Positions 35,605-45,016 of a stretch of DNA of 64,000 nt are shown here, one piece after another; the first letter of the stretch is position 1, and the number at the start of each line of letters is the position of its first letter. The stretch covers positions 186,001 to 250,000 of the forward strand of contig NZ_VTOL01000011.1 of assembly GCF_009801115.1 (NCBI RefSeq). The letters are read 5' to 3'. This DNA is from Dyadobacter sp. 3J3 (lineage in GTDB: Bacteria > Bacteroidota > Bacteroidia > Cytophagales > Spirosomataceae). The notes beneath the pieces were generated by a model. The model saw nothing but the letters and a program-made list of their open reading frames with translations. It ran no database searches and had not been told where the DNA came from. The position numbers and the translations under genes were made by a program.

Positions 35605-37068
35605 ATGAAAACGTTCTTTAAATTTAATTCTGTAAAGCTTGCAGGCTTACTTTTTATCAGTGTAATCCTCGGTTCAATGAGCCGGATTTATGCACAGTGT
35701 TCTTCCACAGTTGCGCTGACTGTACCGGGTAATTACTTTGGTGCAGGCTATAACGGAAATGGAAACTTCAATGCACTTATTTTTGGAAATCTGGACGCGA
35801 CCGGTGGCGATTCAGAAGGAAGACTAGCGGTTGGTGGCAATTTTACTGCTCCGAGCAGCTATTCGGTAGGTCATGGATCAATCGGTGATCCTGCACCAAG
35901 TACAACGGATAACTTTATTGTGAATGGAAATTTCAATAATGCCAATAATTATTCGGTCGTAGGTAATTTTATCTATAACACGGTAACGTCGGGCTCGCAA
36001 TATCCAACACATGCCAGTGGGCAAGGCAGCAATATTGGACCCGTCACGAATCGTCTTTCTTTTGGAACGCTAAAAACAAATTACGTAAACTTATCGAATA
36101 CGCTGGCAGCTATTCCTACTACAGGAACCGTAGTTTACAATGACTATGACAATTATGTTGATATTCAGCTCAACGGTACCACAGCCTCTACAAACGTATT
36201 TAGTCTGACCATTCCAACAGGAAAAACATTTGGTTTAACCTTTAATAATATCCCGGCATCTTCACAGATCCTGGTAAATGTGACAAATAAAACTGTGGAT
36301 ATAAATGGAGGTTCAATGCCGCAAAATTTAAGAGAGCGAATGTTGTTTAATTTTCCTTTGGCAACCAATATTTCCCTGGCCAGCTATGCGCTTCAGGCTG
36401 CGGTGTTAGCTCCAGTGGCGAATTTGCTGGGAAATGGTGGCAGTATTAATGGTCAGGCTGTAATCGGCGGGAATGTGGATCAGACAAATGGCTTCGAGTT
36501 TCATAATTTATGCTCCACTTTTGTAAAGCCATCCACTACTCCGTTGCCTGTAACTTTAACCTCGTTCTCCGCGGAAAAAGAAGGTAATCTGTCTATTTTA
36601 AAATGGGCAACTACATCCGAAACCAACAGTGATCGTTTTGATGTACAATACAGCGTTGATGCCAAAAACTGGAATTTGATTGGAACTGTTTTTTCAAAAG
36701 GAGAAAGTGCGAGTTTGTCAAATTACCAGTTTGTTCACTCTGACCCGTCAAATGGAGAGAATTATTACATGCTTAAAATGATTGACCGGGATGCTACGTT
36801 TGCATATAGCCGCGTGATTGAAATCTCACTTGATCTTCCTTCTGCGATTTCGGTTTATCCAAATCCTGTGGTAAGTCAGGCAATGATTGAAACGCCGGAC
36901 TGGAGTAAAGTGAAAGAAGTGTTTTTGATCAACACAGCAGGAAAAAGAATTTCCATGTCGGCCGCTTCTGACAAAATCGATTTGTCAAATGTGAGTTCCG
37001 GAATATACATTATTCAGCTAAAACAGATAAACGGTTCAATTAGTACCGCTAAAATTGTAAAGCAGTAA
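35605..37068 (+). CDS. Choice-of-anchor A domain surface protein with T9SS sorting domain
   Basis: A 487-residue secreted protein. After a signal peptide (about 1-30) comes a choice-of-anchor A domain (about 38-305) with NGNGNFNALIFGNLDATGGD, GRLAVGGNFTAPSSYSVG and the C-terminal IGGNVDQTNGFEFHNLC. A linker and a fibronectin-like region (LTSFSAEKEGNLSILKWATT) lead to a type IX secretion sorting domain from about 415 (VYPNPVVSQAMIE ... TAKIVKQ). These domains are typical of proteins held on the outer surface. The binding partner is unknown. A terminator follows. Confidence 0.88.
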   Translation: MKTFFKFNSVKLAGLLFISVILGSMSRIYAQCSSTVALTVPGNYFGAGYNGNGNFNALIFGNLDATGGDSEGRLAVGGNFTAPSSYSVGHGSIGDPAPSTTDNFIVNGNFNNANNYSVVGNFIYNTVTSGSQYPTHASGQGSNIGPVTNRLSFGTLKTNYVNLSNTLAAIPTTGTVVYNDYDNYVDIQLNGTTASTNVFSLTIPTGKTFGLTFNNIPASSQILVNVTNKTVDINGGSMPQNLRERMLFNFPLATNISLASYALQAAVLAPVANLLGNGGSINGQAVIGGNVDQTNGFEFHNLCSTFVKPSTTPLPVTLTSFSAEKEGNLSILKWATTSETNSDRFDVQYSVDAKNWNLIGTVFSKGESASLSNYQFVHSDPSNGENYYMLKMIDRDATFAYSRVIEISLDLPSAISVYPNPVVSQAMIETPDWSKVKEVFLINTAGKRISMSAASDKIDLSNVSSGIYIIQLKQINGSISTAKIVKQ

Positions 37069-37112
37069 AGGTAGTGCCTAACCTAAGTTGAACTTTGAAT
37101 TTTAATCAAATC

Positions 37113-37149
37113 GGGGTGTGTGGAATTTATAATTCTACACACCCCTTTT
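37113..37149 (+). terminator. Intrinsic terminator after the anchor-A gene
   Basis: GGGGTGTGTGGAA (37113-37125) pairs with TTCTACACACCCC (37133-37145, one G-U pair), followed by four T. Confidence 0.65.
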
Positions 37150-37153
37150 GACG

Positions 37154-37186
37154 TTTAGCTGCTGGCTAATAGCTTTTGGCTTTTAG
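37154..37186. repeat. Single arm of GCTAATAGC-type low-complexity repeat
   Basis: TTTAGCTGCTGGCTAATAGC and the following CTTTTGGCTTTTAG share words with the left arm of the repeat at 48970-49081. No matching second arm is seen here. It lies between the anchor-A gene and the end of hemW. Confidence 0.4.
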
Positions 37187-37203
37187 TGTTGCCGATAGAA
37201 ATC

Positions 37204-38328
37204 CTAATCCAGAAACAAATCACTTGCTATTCTGTCGGCGAATAATTTTCCGGCATGTGTTAGCAGAATTGTTCCGTTATCAATAAACAGCCAGCCTTTT
37301 TGAGCCATCATGGATATTTCTGCGCGGTTTTGTATTTCAAATCCATTGTCGGACAATTTATTAAGCGTTGATATGTCGCATCCCCACTTCGTACGAAGTC
37401 CTGTCAACAAATATTCATTTACCTGATCCGCGGAAGAGAGAATTTCAATCGTGGAAGGGATTCTATCATCCAGAATAGCTGCAAGATATTGGGCATTGTT
37501 GGAAATATTGAATTCTCTACTAACGCCATTGTACGAATGGGCACTTGGGCCAACGCCAAGATAGTGATGCTGTTTCCAGTAAGAACTATTATGTCGACTG
37601 TATTTCCCGTTTCTGGCAAAATTTGAAATTTCATATTGTTCATAACCGTTTGAAGCAAGTCCGGCCATTAAAATCTCAAATTGCTGTGCAGCAAATTCTT
37701 CATCAATTGGCTTAATCTTCTTCTTTTTCAACCAGCTTCCAAAAGCCGTTTGTGGTTCAATTGTCAGGCAATAAGCTGAGATATGAGCAACGTCAAGTTC
37801 AAATGCCTTTTGAATATCAGATTCAAGAATCGCGTGATCAGGTGCCGGAATTGCATAGATCAAATCAATAGAAATATTATTAATCCCAACTTCCTGCGCA
37901 AGTTTCACACAATTTCCAGCTTCGTAAGAATCATGGATCCGGTTAAGATGTTTCAGGTGCGGCTCATGGAATGATTGAATTCCAATGCTAAGCCGGTTGA
38001 TACCAGCTGATTGAAGTTGAACAAGTTTTTCTTTATTCAAATCGTCAGGATTTGCCTCTAGTGTTATTTCTGCATCCGCATCTACTTTAAAGTTTGAACG
38101 GATTGTCTGCATCAAGAATCCAAGCTCCGATTCATCCAGCAACGAGGGTGTCCCGCCGCCAAAATATATGGTTTCCAGTTCGCCTGATGATAGATATTCT
38201 TTTCTTAGGATAATCTCTCTTGCAATGGCTTCCACAATCGCCCGTTTATTTTTAGTATTCGTGCTGAAATGAAAATCACAATAATGACAGGCTTGTCTGC
38301 AAAAGGGAATATGAATGTAGAGATGCAA
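37204..38328 (-). CDS. hemW: HemW-like radical SAM heme chaperone
   Basis: A 374-residue radical SAM protein. The iron-sulfur motif is CRQACHYC (Cys10, Cys14, Cys17), preceded by YIHIPF. YFGGGTPSLLDESEL is the SAM-binding region, and NNISIDLIYAIPAP and GYEQYEISNFAR are HemW/HemN-like. HemW proteins were long annotated as coproporphyrinogen III oxidases but act as heme chaperones. The third-Cys spacing (CxxxCxxC) fits, but the fourth residue after it is Phe-His rather than the HemN CN pattern, which favours HemW. Its upstream gap contains a large inverted repeat. Confidence 0.9.
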   Translation of the reverse strand: MHLYIHIPFCRQACHYCDFHFSTNTKNKRAIVEAIAREIILRKEYLSSGELETIYFGGGTPSLLDESELGFLMQTIRSNFKVDADAEITLEANPDDLNKEKLVQLQSAGINRLSIGIQSFHEPHLKHLNRIHDSYEAGNCVKLAQEVGINNISIDLIYAIPAPDHAILESDIQKAFELDVAHISAYCLTIEPQTAFGSWLKKKKIKPIDEEFAAQQFEILMAGLASNGYEQYEISNFARNGKYSRHNSSYWKQHHYLGVGPSAHSYNGVSREFNISNNAQYLAAILDDRIPSTIEILSSADQVNEYLLTGLRTKWGCDISTLNKLSDNGFEIQNRAEISMMAQKGWLFIDNGTILLTHAGKLFADRIASDLFLD

Positions 38329-38333
38329 ATTTT

Positions 38334-38562
38334 AATTGTTAATGGTTAATTGTTAAGGGTTAATGGTGGCTCAATGACAATTTTTGGCCCAATATACTGA
38401 TTGCGGTTTCAAAAGAACAGGAGAAAAAGACTTGGAGTTTCATTTGATAATAATCATATTAAAAAAAATAAACCGGAAATTACCAAAAACACAAATTGAA
38501 GAAACAAGCCACCAACTCACAAACCGCCATCATTAACCCTTAACCCTTAACAATTAACAATT
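38334..38562. repeat. 229-base element bounded by about 36-bp inverted repeats
   Basis: The left arm starts at 38334 (AATTGTTAATGGTTAATTG, on to TTAATGGTGG at 38369). The right arm runs from about 38527 (CCATCATTAACCC) to 38562 (TTAACAATTA). They are near-complete reverse complements made of TTAAC/GGTTAA words. The right arm reaches the stop codon of the TonB receptor gene. The inside carries no ORF. A MITE-like element or a low-complexity structural repeat are both possible. Confidence 0.6.
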
Positions 38563-40621
38563 ATTTCTTCCATTCCCAGCCAATCTTTACACCAGCCCAA
38601 AGGTTGTTTTTGGGAGCACTGTTGTAGTAACGGTTTCCGAAGGCGTTTAGGTCGTAGCCGAGACTGTAAATGGCAGCGTTAACTTTTTCGGCAGAAGCAG
38701 AAAGTTCGCTGTACAAATGATTTCCCCAGCTTTTTTTCCAGGCAGCACGGGCTGTAAATTGGTTGTAAGGCGTATTTTTAACTGTATTTGCATCGTTCAG
38801 GTACAGTGAGCTGCCATGCTGATAGGTTGCATAAAGAGAAAATCCATATCTGAATTTTGCATCAAGACCAGTAGTCTGTATAAGTCTTGGGATTCCCGGA
38901 ATCAGTTTTCCGCTCAGATTCACATCGCCCGACTGATAATTGTCATAGGTATATTTTGTATACGTTCCGGAATCCCAGATTCTTAAGGAAACCGGTGATT
39001 TTGGATTTGCGATCAGATCGTATCCCAGGTTCCATTCCAGGCCGATTTGTTTTGTTTTTCCAGCATTGATAAAATATTCAGAACCTGCTTCATTTGTTCT
39101 TCTAACAATGGTCTGTTTCAGGCCAAAATGATAGGCGTTAATTTCCGCTGTAAATCTGTTGCCTATTTTACGAATACCAATTTCGGTATTCATGCCTCGT
39201 TCTGCTTCAAGATCTCTGCGGAATCCGCCAGCCGAGGGACGGACTTCCTGTAAAGTAGGAGGAGAGAATCCGCTGCTGTATGATGCTGTAACTGCCCATG
39301 TTTTTGCAATGATTTTGTTAAGGGCGAATCTTGGCACAAAAATCCCGTCAAATGTTCTTTGTTCCTTGCTATATGGAAGCACAAAGAAACGTTCGTATTT
39401 ATATTTTGATGTATTATAACTGACACCTGCTGTAACCGTTAAGTCAGAAAAAAGAACAGCTTCCAATTGTGTGAAAGCGGATAAGGCACTTGTGCGGACG
39501 TCCTCAACGGTTTGTTGTTTTCCGGGAACTCCTCCGTTATTATCATAATTTCTTTGTGCTGATTTACTGTATTGCCACTCAAAACCGGTTGTCCAGTTTG
39601 TTTTTACATTACCGATCTGGGCAGTATTTTGCCAGATATTTCTTCCACCCATTCCTTGCTCGTCACGTTTTTCATAATTGGAAATAAATGGATTGGCAAA
39701 ATCATTAGTCGTTAAATAAAGTGCAGTACTTTGCGTCCAGTTATCGTTAAGTGCAATGGAATAATTGCCTCCCAAAAGAGCAAATTTGGTATAAATGGCC
39801 GCATGTTGCGCCTCACTTCCCGGAACTGTTGGAGAAGACTGACGGGCAAGTTTTGGATCTGATTTGTATTGTGCAAGAGTGATTCCGCCGGGAGTCTGAT
39901 ACATCAGATCCGAATACATTCCAAGCAACGAAAGCGTACCTTTTCCAACTTTGCTGTTTGATGTAAACCGAATAGCATCTCGCACCATCCCGCTTTGTTT
40001 CCGATAGCCATCTTGTTCCTGATGACCGTATTGGACAGAAATATCACCAACCTGCAAAGTTGTGCTACGACTTTGAAAACCGTATTTCCCATAACCCACA
40101 CTTTGCTCAACCCGGTTCATGCCAGGATTATCGGTACGACTTTGCATTAAAACAACCCCACCGGTTCCGGCACCATAAAGACTGCTTCCAGGTCCTTTGA
40201 TCACTTCCATACTTTGCACAGATCCAAAATCGAGCGAATTTAAAGGAGTATTTCCACCAGCATCTGTGAATGGTATTCCGTTCCAGTAAAATTTGACATT
40301 ACGAATACCAAACGGAGAGCGAATTAAACTTCCTCGAACAGAAAATCGATAACTTCCCGGCGATCTTTCTTCCATTCTCACGCCCGGAATCGCATTTACT
40401 GCGTTGGTCCAGGTAGTTGAGGAAAATCGTTCAATTGATTTTGCAGTGAGTAAACCTACCGTTGCAGTCGTTGAGAGCCGGTTGGTTTTTGATTCAAAAG
40501 CGTTGACCGTAATTTCATCAAGTTGTCTTGCTGCAAGCGTATCGTTTTGCATTGCGTTTTGGGCAAAGCTTTGAAAAATTGGCAGGCAGGAAAATATGGA
40601 AATTAATAAATGTCTTGACAT
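38561..40621 (-). CDS. TonB-dependent outer-membrane receptor
   Basis: A 686-residue receptor with a signal peptide (about 1-20, ending SFAQ), a TonB box-like LDEITVNAF near residue 34, a plug domain (about 45-155, with NAVNAIPGVRMEER and VIKGPGSSLYGAGTGGVV) and a C-terminal barrel ending GVKIGWEWKK. It lacks the CarboxypepD-like N-terminal domain of SusC proteins and has no SusD neighbour, so a siderophore, metal or cofactor is a likelier ligand than a glycan. No cobalamin riboswitch was seen upstream. Single gene. Confidence 0.92.
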   Translation of the reverse strand: MSRHLLISIFSCLPIFQSFAQNAMQNDTLAARQLDEITVNAFESKTNRLSTTATVGLLTAKSIERFSSTTWTNAVNAIPGVRMEERSPGSYRFSVRGSLIRSPFGIRNVKFYWNGIPFTDAGGNTPLNSLDFGSVQSMEVIKGPGSSLYGAGTGGVVLMQSRTDNPGMNRVEQSVGYGKYGFQSRSTTLQVGDISVQYGHQEQDGYRKQSGMVRDAIRFTSNSKVGKGTLSLLGMYSDLMYQTPGGITLAQYKSDPKLARQSSPTVPGSEAQHAAIYTKFALLGGNYSIALNDNWTQSTALYLTTNDFANPFISNYEKRDEQGMGGRNIWQNTAQIGNVKTNWTTGFEWQYSKSAQRNYDNNGGVPGKQQTVEDVRTSALSAFTQLEAVLFSDLTVTAGVSYNTSKYKYERFFVLPYSKEQRTFDGIFVPRFALNKIIAKTWAVTASYSSGFSPPTLQEVRPSAGGFRRDLEAERGMNTEIGIRKIGNRFTAEINAYHFGLKQTIVRRTNEAGSEYFINAGKTKQIGLEWNLGYDLIANPKSPVSLRIWDSGTYTKYTYDNYQSGDVNLSGKLIPGIPRLIQTTGLDAKFRYGFSLYATYQHGSSLYLNDANTVKNTPYNQFTARAAWKKSWGNHLYSELSASAEKVNAAIYSLGYDLNAFGNRYYNSAPKNNLWAGVKIGWEWKK

Positions 40622-40821
40622 AGGTTTTGTTTAGGAATGTATGACAAAGCTCTTTATTAAAAGGGATAGTAACAAACAAGTACTTTAAAAAAAGCATGGT
40701 ATTTGTGACTAAAACTGAAAGGATTCGTCTCAAATGCCTTCCGAAAATAATCTTGCATTCTTAGTTTAAACAGATGAGTATGTTTTTCCACAACTAAACA
40801 GTTTTGAAAACGAATATCAAG

Positions 40822-40848
40822 TTGGTAGGATATTTTTAATACTACCAA
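40822..40848. promoter_or_regulatory. Inverted repeat upstream of the coiled-coil lipoprotein gene
   Basis: TTGGTAG (40822-40828) and CTACCAA (40842-40848) are perfect reverse complements with a 13-base AT spacer. The site lies between the divergent TonB receptor and lipoprotein genes, 46 bases before the latter. It could be an operator. No regulator can be named. Confidence 0.35.
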
Positions 40849-40893
40849 TGAATTAATGATACAATTCAAACTTTTAAATTAAACACAACAAAA

Positions 40894-41352
40894 ATGAAAA
40901 AAATAACCTGGATCGTAGCTTCAATGTTGACAGTTGGAATGTTGACTTTTAGCAGTTGTTCTGAAAAGACGAAAAATTCTGCTGAAGATACTGCGGAGGC
41001 AGCTCAAAATGACGCAAAAGAAAATATTGATGATGCAAAATCAGATATGAAAGATGCAGGTGATGATTTCAAATCTAAATTTAAAGATGAAAAAGAATCT
41101 CTGAAAACCGATATTGATGATTCAATCAGCAAAATCGATAATAAAATAGAGGAAGCAGATGCTAAAATGGATAAAGCTACTGCCAAAGAAAAAGATAAAT
41201 GGAAGGAACGTAAAAAAGAGCTGCAAAAAGAAAAAGAAGATTTGAAAGAATCACTTAACAAATTGCAGGCTGAAACAGACGAGAAATGGGATAATTTCAA
41301 ATCTGATACACGTGCCAAAATGGATAAGATTAAAGCTGATTTGAAAGATTAA
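40894..41352 (+). CDS. Coiled-coil lipoprotein
   Basis: A 152-residue lipoprotein; the lipobox FSSC gives lipidated Cys22. The mature part is nearly all charged (Lys/Glu/Asp) with heptad-like spacing of hydrophobics (DDSISKIDNKIEEADAKMDK), predicting one long coiled coil with apolipoprotein-like repeats. No enzymatic motif. Such proteins may act as periplasmic spacers or stress proteins; this is inference. A strong terminator follows. Confidence 0.78.
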   Translation: MKKITWIVASMLTVGMLTFSSCSEKTKNSAEDTAEAAQNDAKENIDDAKSDMKDAGDDFKSKFKDEKESLKTDIDDSISKIDNKIEEADAKMDKATAKEKDKWKERKKELQKEKEDLKESLNKLQAETDEKWDNFKSDTRAKMDKIKADLKD

Positions 41353-41371
41353 TCAAATCAAGTATTTAAAA

Positions 41372-41407
41372 AAAAGGAGTCGGCTTATTTTGGTCGACTC
41401 CTTTTTA
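41372..41407. terminator. Bidirectional intrinsic terminator
   Basis: AAAAGGAGTCG (41373-41383) pairs with CGACTCCTTTT (41395-41405), with an A-run before and T-run after, so it can work for both the lipoprotein gene and the convergent ctlX gene. Confidence 0.85.
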
Positions 41408-41424
41408 CGTTTACTGATTCAGTT

Positions 41425-42381
41425 TTATCGAAGTGGCAAATGAATTTCAGTCATCATACAACGTGCAGAACCGCCTCCGTAACCCTCAATGACAGACAAA
41501 TCGGAATGAATTATTTTAGCATAATCCAGTAGAGCCTTATGCTGATTTTCGGTCAATGCATCATAGGCTTGCGTTGACATCATCAGAAACTTATCGCCTT
41601 TTAAATTTCTGACCATCAACATATTTCCTGCAAAATGCCGGACCTGTTCCAGAGAAATTTCAACAATATATTTGTTTGTTTCTTCAAGTAAACTTCTCAC
41701 TTTGAGCCGCTCATCCGGGTTTTTAATTGCTTCCAGACAAACAATTGCAAAAATATCACCAACACACATCAGGACGTTGGTATGGTAAATGGCCTTGTCG
41801 TTTTCGTCTGAGGCTGAGAACGTTACAATTTCATAGCCCAATGCATCGGCAAAAGCTTGCAAGACTTCCGGATGTGTTCTTGGTGAAAGACATGCGTATG
41901 CTATTTTATAACGCCGGTCCAAAACCATACTTCCGGTTCCTTCCAGGTATTTTCCTTCATTTTCAAAATGTGTCAGGTCAATGATTTCCTCAACCAGAAA
42001 ATCTTTTCTAAGTTCTTCGATAATATCCAGTCTGCGTTCCGCTCTCCGGTTTTCCGCCATCATCGGATATAAAACCACTTTCCCGCTTTGGTGAAAAGAA
42101 ACCCAGTTATTAGAGAAAACGGCGTCGGGTCTGTAAACCTCGTCGGTATCATCGAAAATATGTAGATCAAGTCCCGTCAGGGATAGTTGCGAAATCATCA
42201 GGTCAAATTCTTCCTTTGCCTTTTCCTGCGCAATTTCGTTCGTTTTTACTGCGTGTTCTTTTTGCTGAAACTCATTGCTTCCGGCAGTCTCGCTATTAAA
42301 ACCGAATTGAGCAGGCCGGATCATCATGATCCTGGCAGTGGACTGAGGTTGGGTAAAAATCGATGTGGCTATAGGGCGCAT
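41425..42381 (-). CDS. ctlX: Citrulline hydrolase of the amidinotransferase fold (CtlX-like)
   Basis: A 318-residue guanidino-group-modifying enzyme. Signs are MIRPAQFGFNSETAGSNEFQ at the N-terminus, RPDAVFSNNWVSFH, LEGTGSMVLDR, IYHTNVLMCVGD with the catalytic His and a C-terminal GGGSARCMMTEIHLP with the nucleophile Cys308. This pattern matches CtlX, which breaks citrulline to ornithine, ammonia and carbon dioxide. A dimethylarginine hydrolase is a related alternative. An arginine deiminase-like gene lies 70 bases upstream on the same strand, so the pair would take arginine via citrulline to ornithine. Confidence 0.82.
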   Translation of the reverse strand: MRPIATSIFTQPQSTARIMMIRPAQFGFNSETAGSNEFQQKEHAVKTNEIAQEKAKEEFDLMISQLSLTGLDLHIFDDTDEVYRPDAVFSNNWVSFHQSGKVVLYPMMAENRRAERRLDIIEELRKDFLVEEIIDLTHFENEGKYLEGTGSMVLDRRYKIAYACLSPRTHPEVLQAFADALGYEIVTFSASDENDKAIYHTNVLMCVGDIFAIVCLEAIKNPDERLKVRSLLEETNKYIVEISLEQVRHFAGNMLMVRNLKGDKFLMMSTQAYDALTENQHKALLDYAKIIHSDLSVIEGYGGGSARCMMTEIHLPLR

Positions 42382-42451
42382 AGGAGTAATGTTTAATTAG
42401 TTGAGAAGTAAATGCAATTTACAACCTAAATGGTCAGTTTGCAATCTGATT

Positions 42452-43906
42452 TCAATCTCTTAATATAGGCATGCTCATACAATGTGATCCGCCTCGCGCT
42501 CTGGACAATTCGGCCGATGGAAGTGTTATGAAAGTGTTTGTCAGAGTATCAGGAGAAAGCTCATCGTCTTCAAATTTTTGAATTAAATCTTTTGCCCTGA
42601 TGATCCTGAAACCCTTTTCACGGAAAGCATCCAGTGTTTTATCATTCCGGTCATAACCTATCACAACGCCGTCTTTTATCGCCAGTAAATTACAGGAATC
42701 CGTCCATTGCTCGCGCTCGCCGTACGGGAATTCATTATTTCCGGAATAAATAAACTGAACGTCTTCTTCACATTTCAAATCATTCTTGCTTATATCCGTA
42801 AGCAGATCTTCCAGGTTTTCAATTTCAACAGGATTTTGCTCTTCTCCTTTGGTAAACTGTAAAATCTGAAAGTCCGGATTGGTTATTTTTGGTGCGAAAA
42901 AATGCAAAACATCTTTCTTTTTTGCTTCGTCACCAAGTCTTCCAATACTGCTTAATAAAACCCAGACATTCTTTTTGACTTGTGTGAAAATCGTATCGAT
43001 ATGCATGTAATCCCGTTTCTTCGGAATTTTTATGATGGAAATTTTCCCGACTACATTTTTATCAAATAATATTTTCATCACTTGCTGGGCAGCATATAAG
43101 GAGGTTCGCTCGCTGCACCCAATTAGCAAATGTCCGGGAGCGACCATCATCACATCACCGCCTTCTAGTGTACAGCGATGGTAATCACTTGCTTTTTCAT
43201 CATCCGGAAGTAAAAAATGCCGCTCATTTTCCGGGATTTCAATAATGTTATCCTTAAATGCAGCGAACATTGGGTGATGAAAGAAAATAAACTGTGCTAA
43301 AATGGATTCTCTCGTCCGGGCCGATTTTGCCGGTTTATTTAATAAAATATGATCATTGATAACGATCCCAATATCACGCATGAAAATTAAATTTGGCAAA
43401 GGCGCGAACAACATGCGTTTGTCTGAAAATGAGCCGGAAATGAAGATTTTGGCAAGCTCATTGGCGTCAAAAGTATTCAGTTCATTTTGTGTTTGATACG
43501 AACAGCGTTCAATCCCGCATATCGCGGCGGTTAATTTTATTCTGATATTTTCGTCAAGCAGAATTTCAGCCAAAAGCTTTTGGATGTCAACGACTTTGTC
43601 CGAATTAAAATATTTTTCAGACCCCGGAATGTAAAAAGCTCGGGATTTATCGTCGTTTATTTCTTTTAATTTTCCTTTAATCTTTTCAGGATCAAGAAAG
43701 TATAAAAGAAGTTTTACATAATAATCATATTCTTTTTTACGCATTGTGTTCAGGTGAACAATATCTTCAAAAAGCCAGTCCTGTGCCTTTGAAGGAATAA
43801 CTTTTCCTAATCCACGATCCGGACTATGAATAAGTAATCTTCTTAATGTCCCAACTTCGGTTGAAACCATTATTTCAGATGACTTTGTTTTATCTGTATT
43901 TACCAT
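42452..43906 (-). CDS. Arginine deiminase-family protein
   Basis: A 484-residue member of the arginine deiminase family, longer than classical ArcA (about 400-410). The N-terminal EVGTLRRLLIHSPDRGL, LIFMRDIGIVIND with the catalytic Asp, LEGGDVMMVAPGHLLIGCSERTS (here split) and the nucleophile Cys476 in GGSHCMSMPILRD are present. It should hydrolyse arginine to citrulline and ammonia. The gene is followed by ctlX, making a catabolic pair without carbamate kinase or ornithine carbamoyltransferase. The extra length lies between residues 45 and 135. A start at Met13 (MVSTEVG) is also possible. Confidence 0.82.
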   Translation of the reverse strand: MVNTDKTKSSEIMVSTEVGTLRRLLIHSPDRGLGKVIPSKAQDWLFEDIVHLNTMRKKEYDYYVKLLLYFLDPEKIKGKLKEINDDKSRAFYIPGSEKYFNSDKVVDIQKLLAEILLDENIRIKLTAAICGIERCSYQTQNELNTFDANELAKIFISGSFSDKRMLFAPLPNLIFMRDIGIVINDHILLNKPAKSARTRESILAQFIFFHHPMFAAFKDNIIEIPENERHFLLPDDEKASDYHRCTLEGGDVMMVAPGHLLIGCSERTSLYAAQQVMKILFDKNVVGKISIIKIPKKRDYMHIDTIFTQVKKNVWVLLSSIGRLGDEAKKKDVLHFFAPKITNPDFQILQFTKGEEQNPVEIENLEDLLTDISKNDLKCEEDVQFIYSGNNEFPYGEREQWTDSCNLLAIKDGVVIGYDRNDKTLDAFREKGFRIIRAKDLIQKFEDDELSPDTLTNTFITLPSAELSRARGGSHCMSMPILRD

Positions 43907-44115
43907 ATATCAAGCTTAAAATCAGGTCGCAAAGTAATGCGGATAATTTACAATTGGGATATTTGTTGATTGCTTTGCCTACTTTTATAGTAAAGTATGT
44001 CCAAAATATCCTCCTCTAGGGAACACAGATGCCCTGAAAAAGGTTAATAAAGATGTATTACCAGAATGTTTGTTTTGAACCGGGGTGGTTATTTTCATAT
44101 ACGACCAAAGCTTAC

Positions 44116-44123
44116 TACTTTTG
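44116..44123 (+). promoter_or_regulatory. -7 element of the suf locus promoter
   Basis: TACTTTTG matches TAnnTTTG exactly. Transcription would begin near 44130, about 37 bases before the sufC ATG at 44167. This places the transcript start after the alternative upstream ATG at 44053 and supports the shorter sufC. Confidence 0.5.
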
Positions 44124-44166
44124 CGGTAAATTACCAAGAACTACATATACAAGTATAAAATCAGTT

Positions 44167-44931
44167 ATGCTCTCAATTAATGGATTGCGCGCCTCGATAG
44201 ACGGCAAAGAAATATTAAAAGGCATTAACCTGGAAATCAAACCAGGTGAAGTTCATGCTATCATGGGTCCGAACGGATCAGGAAAAAGCACTTTGGCATC
44301 TGTTTTGGCAGGAAGAGAAGAATATGAAGTAACAGCAGGTACTGTTACTTTTGACGGAAAAGATTTATTAGAACTTGCAGCAGAACAAAGAGCAGCGGAA
44401 GGAATATTCCTTGCTTTTCAGTATCCTGTTGAAATTCCAGGTGTGACTACCATAAATTTCCTTAAAACTGCGGTTAACGAAATTCGTAAATATAACGGTG
44501 AAGAACCTTTGGATGCAGCACGTTTCCTTAAAATGGTGCGTGAAAAAGCGAAATTGGTTAGCATGAACGATTCTCTTTTGAAACGTGCTTTGAACGAAGG
44601 TTTCTCGGGTGGAGAGAAAAAACGTAATGAAATTTTCCAGATGGCGGTGCTTGAACCAAAACTTGCTATTTTGGATGAAACCGATTCAGGACTTGACATT
44701 GATGCCTTGCGTATCGTCGCGGAAGGAGTGAATTCTCTTCGTTCTCCTGAGCGTTCTGCGATCGTGGTTACCCACTACCAGCGTCTGTTGGATTATATCG
44801 TTCCTGATTTTGTACACGTACTTTACAAAGGAAGAATTGTTAAATCCGGTGGAAAAGAGCTTGCTTTTGAATTGGAAGAAAAAGGATATGACTGGATTAA
44901 AGCCGAAGTTGAGGCTCAGGAAGTAAACTAA
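44167..44931 (+). CDS. sufC: SufC, ATPase of the SUF Fe-S assembly complex
   Basis: The ATG at 44167 gives 254 residues and begins MLSINGLRASIDG as SufC proteins do; an in-frame ATG at 44053 would add 38 unrelated residues. Walker A is GPNGSGKST (34-42), then FLAFQYPVEIPG (Q-loop), the SufC-type signature GFSGGEKKRNEI, and Walker B LAILDETDSGLD. SufC powers the SufBCD scaffold on which Fe-S clusters are built in the cytoplasm. It begins the locus here; sufB, usually directly upstream, is absent from the window. Confidence 0.95.
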   Translation: MLSINGLRASIDGKEILKGINLEIKPGEVHAIMGPNGSGKSTLASVLAGREEYEVTAGTVTFDGKDLLELAAEQRAAEGIFLAFQYPVEIPGVTTINFLKTAVNEIRKYNGEEPLDAARFLKMVREKAKLVSMNDSLLKRALNEGFSGGEKKRNEIFQMAVLEPKLAILDETDSGLDIDALRIVAEGVNSLRSPERSAIVVTHYQRLLDYIVPDFVHVLYKGRIVKSGGKELAFELEEKGYDWIKAEVEAQEVN

Positions 44932-45016
44932 TAATCTGTCAGTTTTAATTTTCAGGTTATTGTTGGATTGACCAGCGGGTTGATCAGATAACATCACTTT
45001 CAATACCAAAAACGGA

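Noticed and set aside
38334..38562. Insertion sequence bounded by inverted repeats
   Set aside because: Only 229 bases with no ORF and no clear target-site duplication; kept as a repeat.
40622..40893. Possible cobalamin riboswitch upstream of the TonB receptor
   Set aside because: No conserved B12-box or matching stems were found on the minus strand.
44053..44166. Longer sufC start giving 38 extra N-terminal residues
   Set aside because: The extra residues do not resemble SufC, and a -7 element at 44116-44123 lies inside them.
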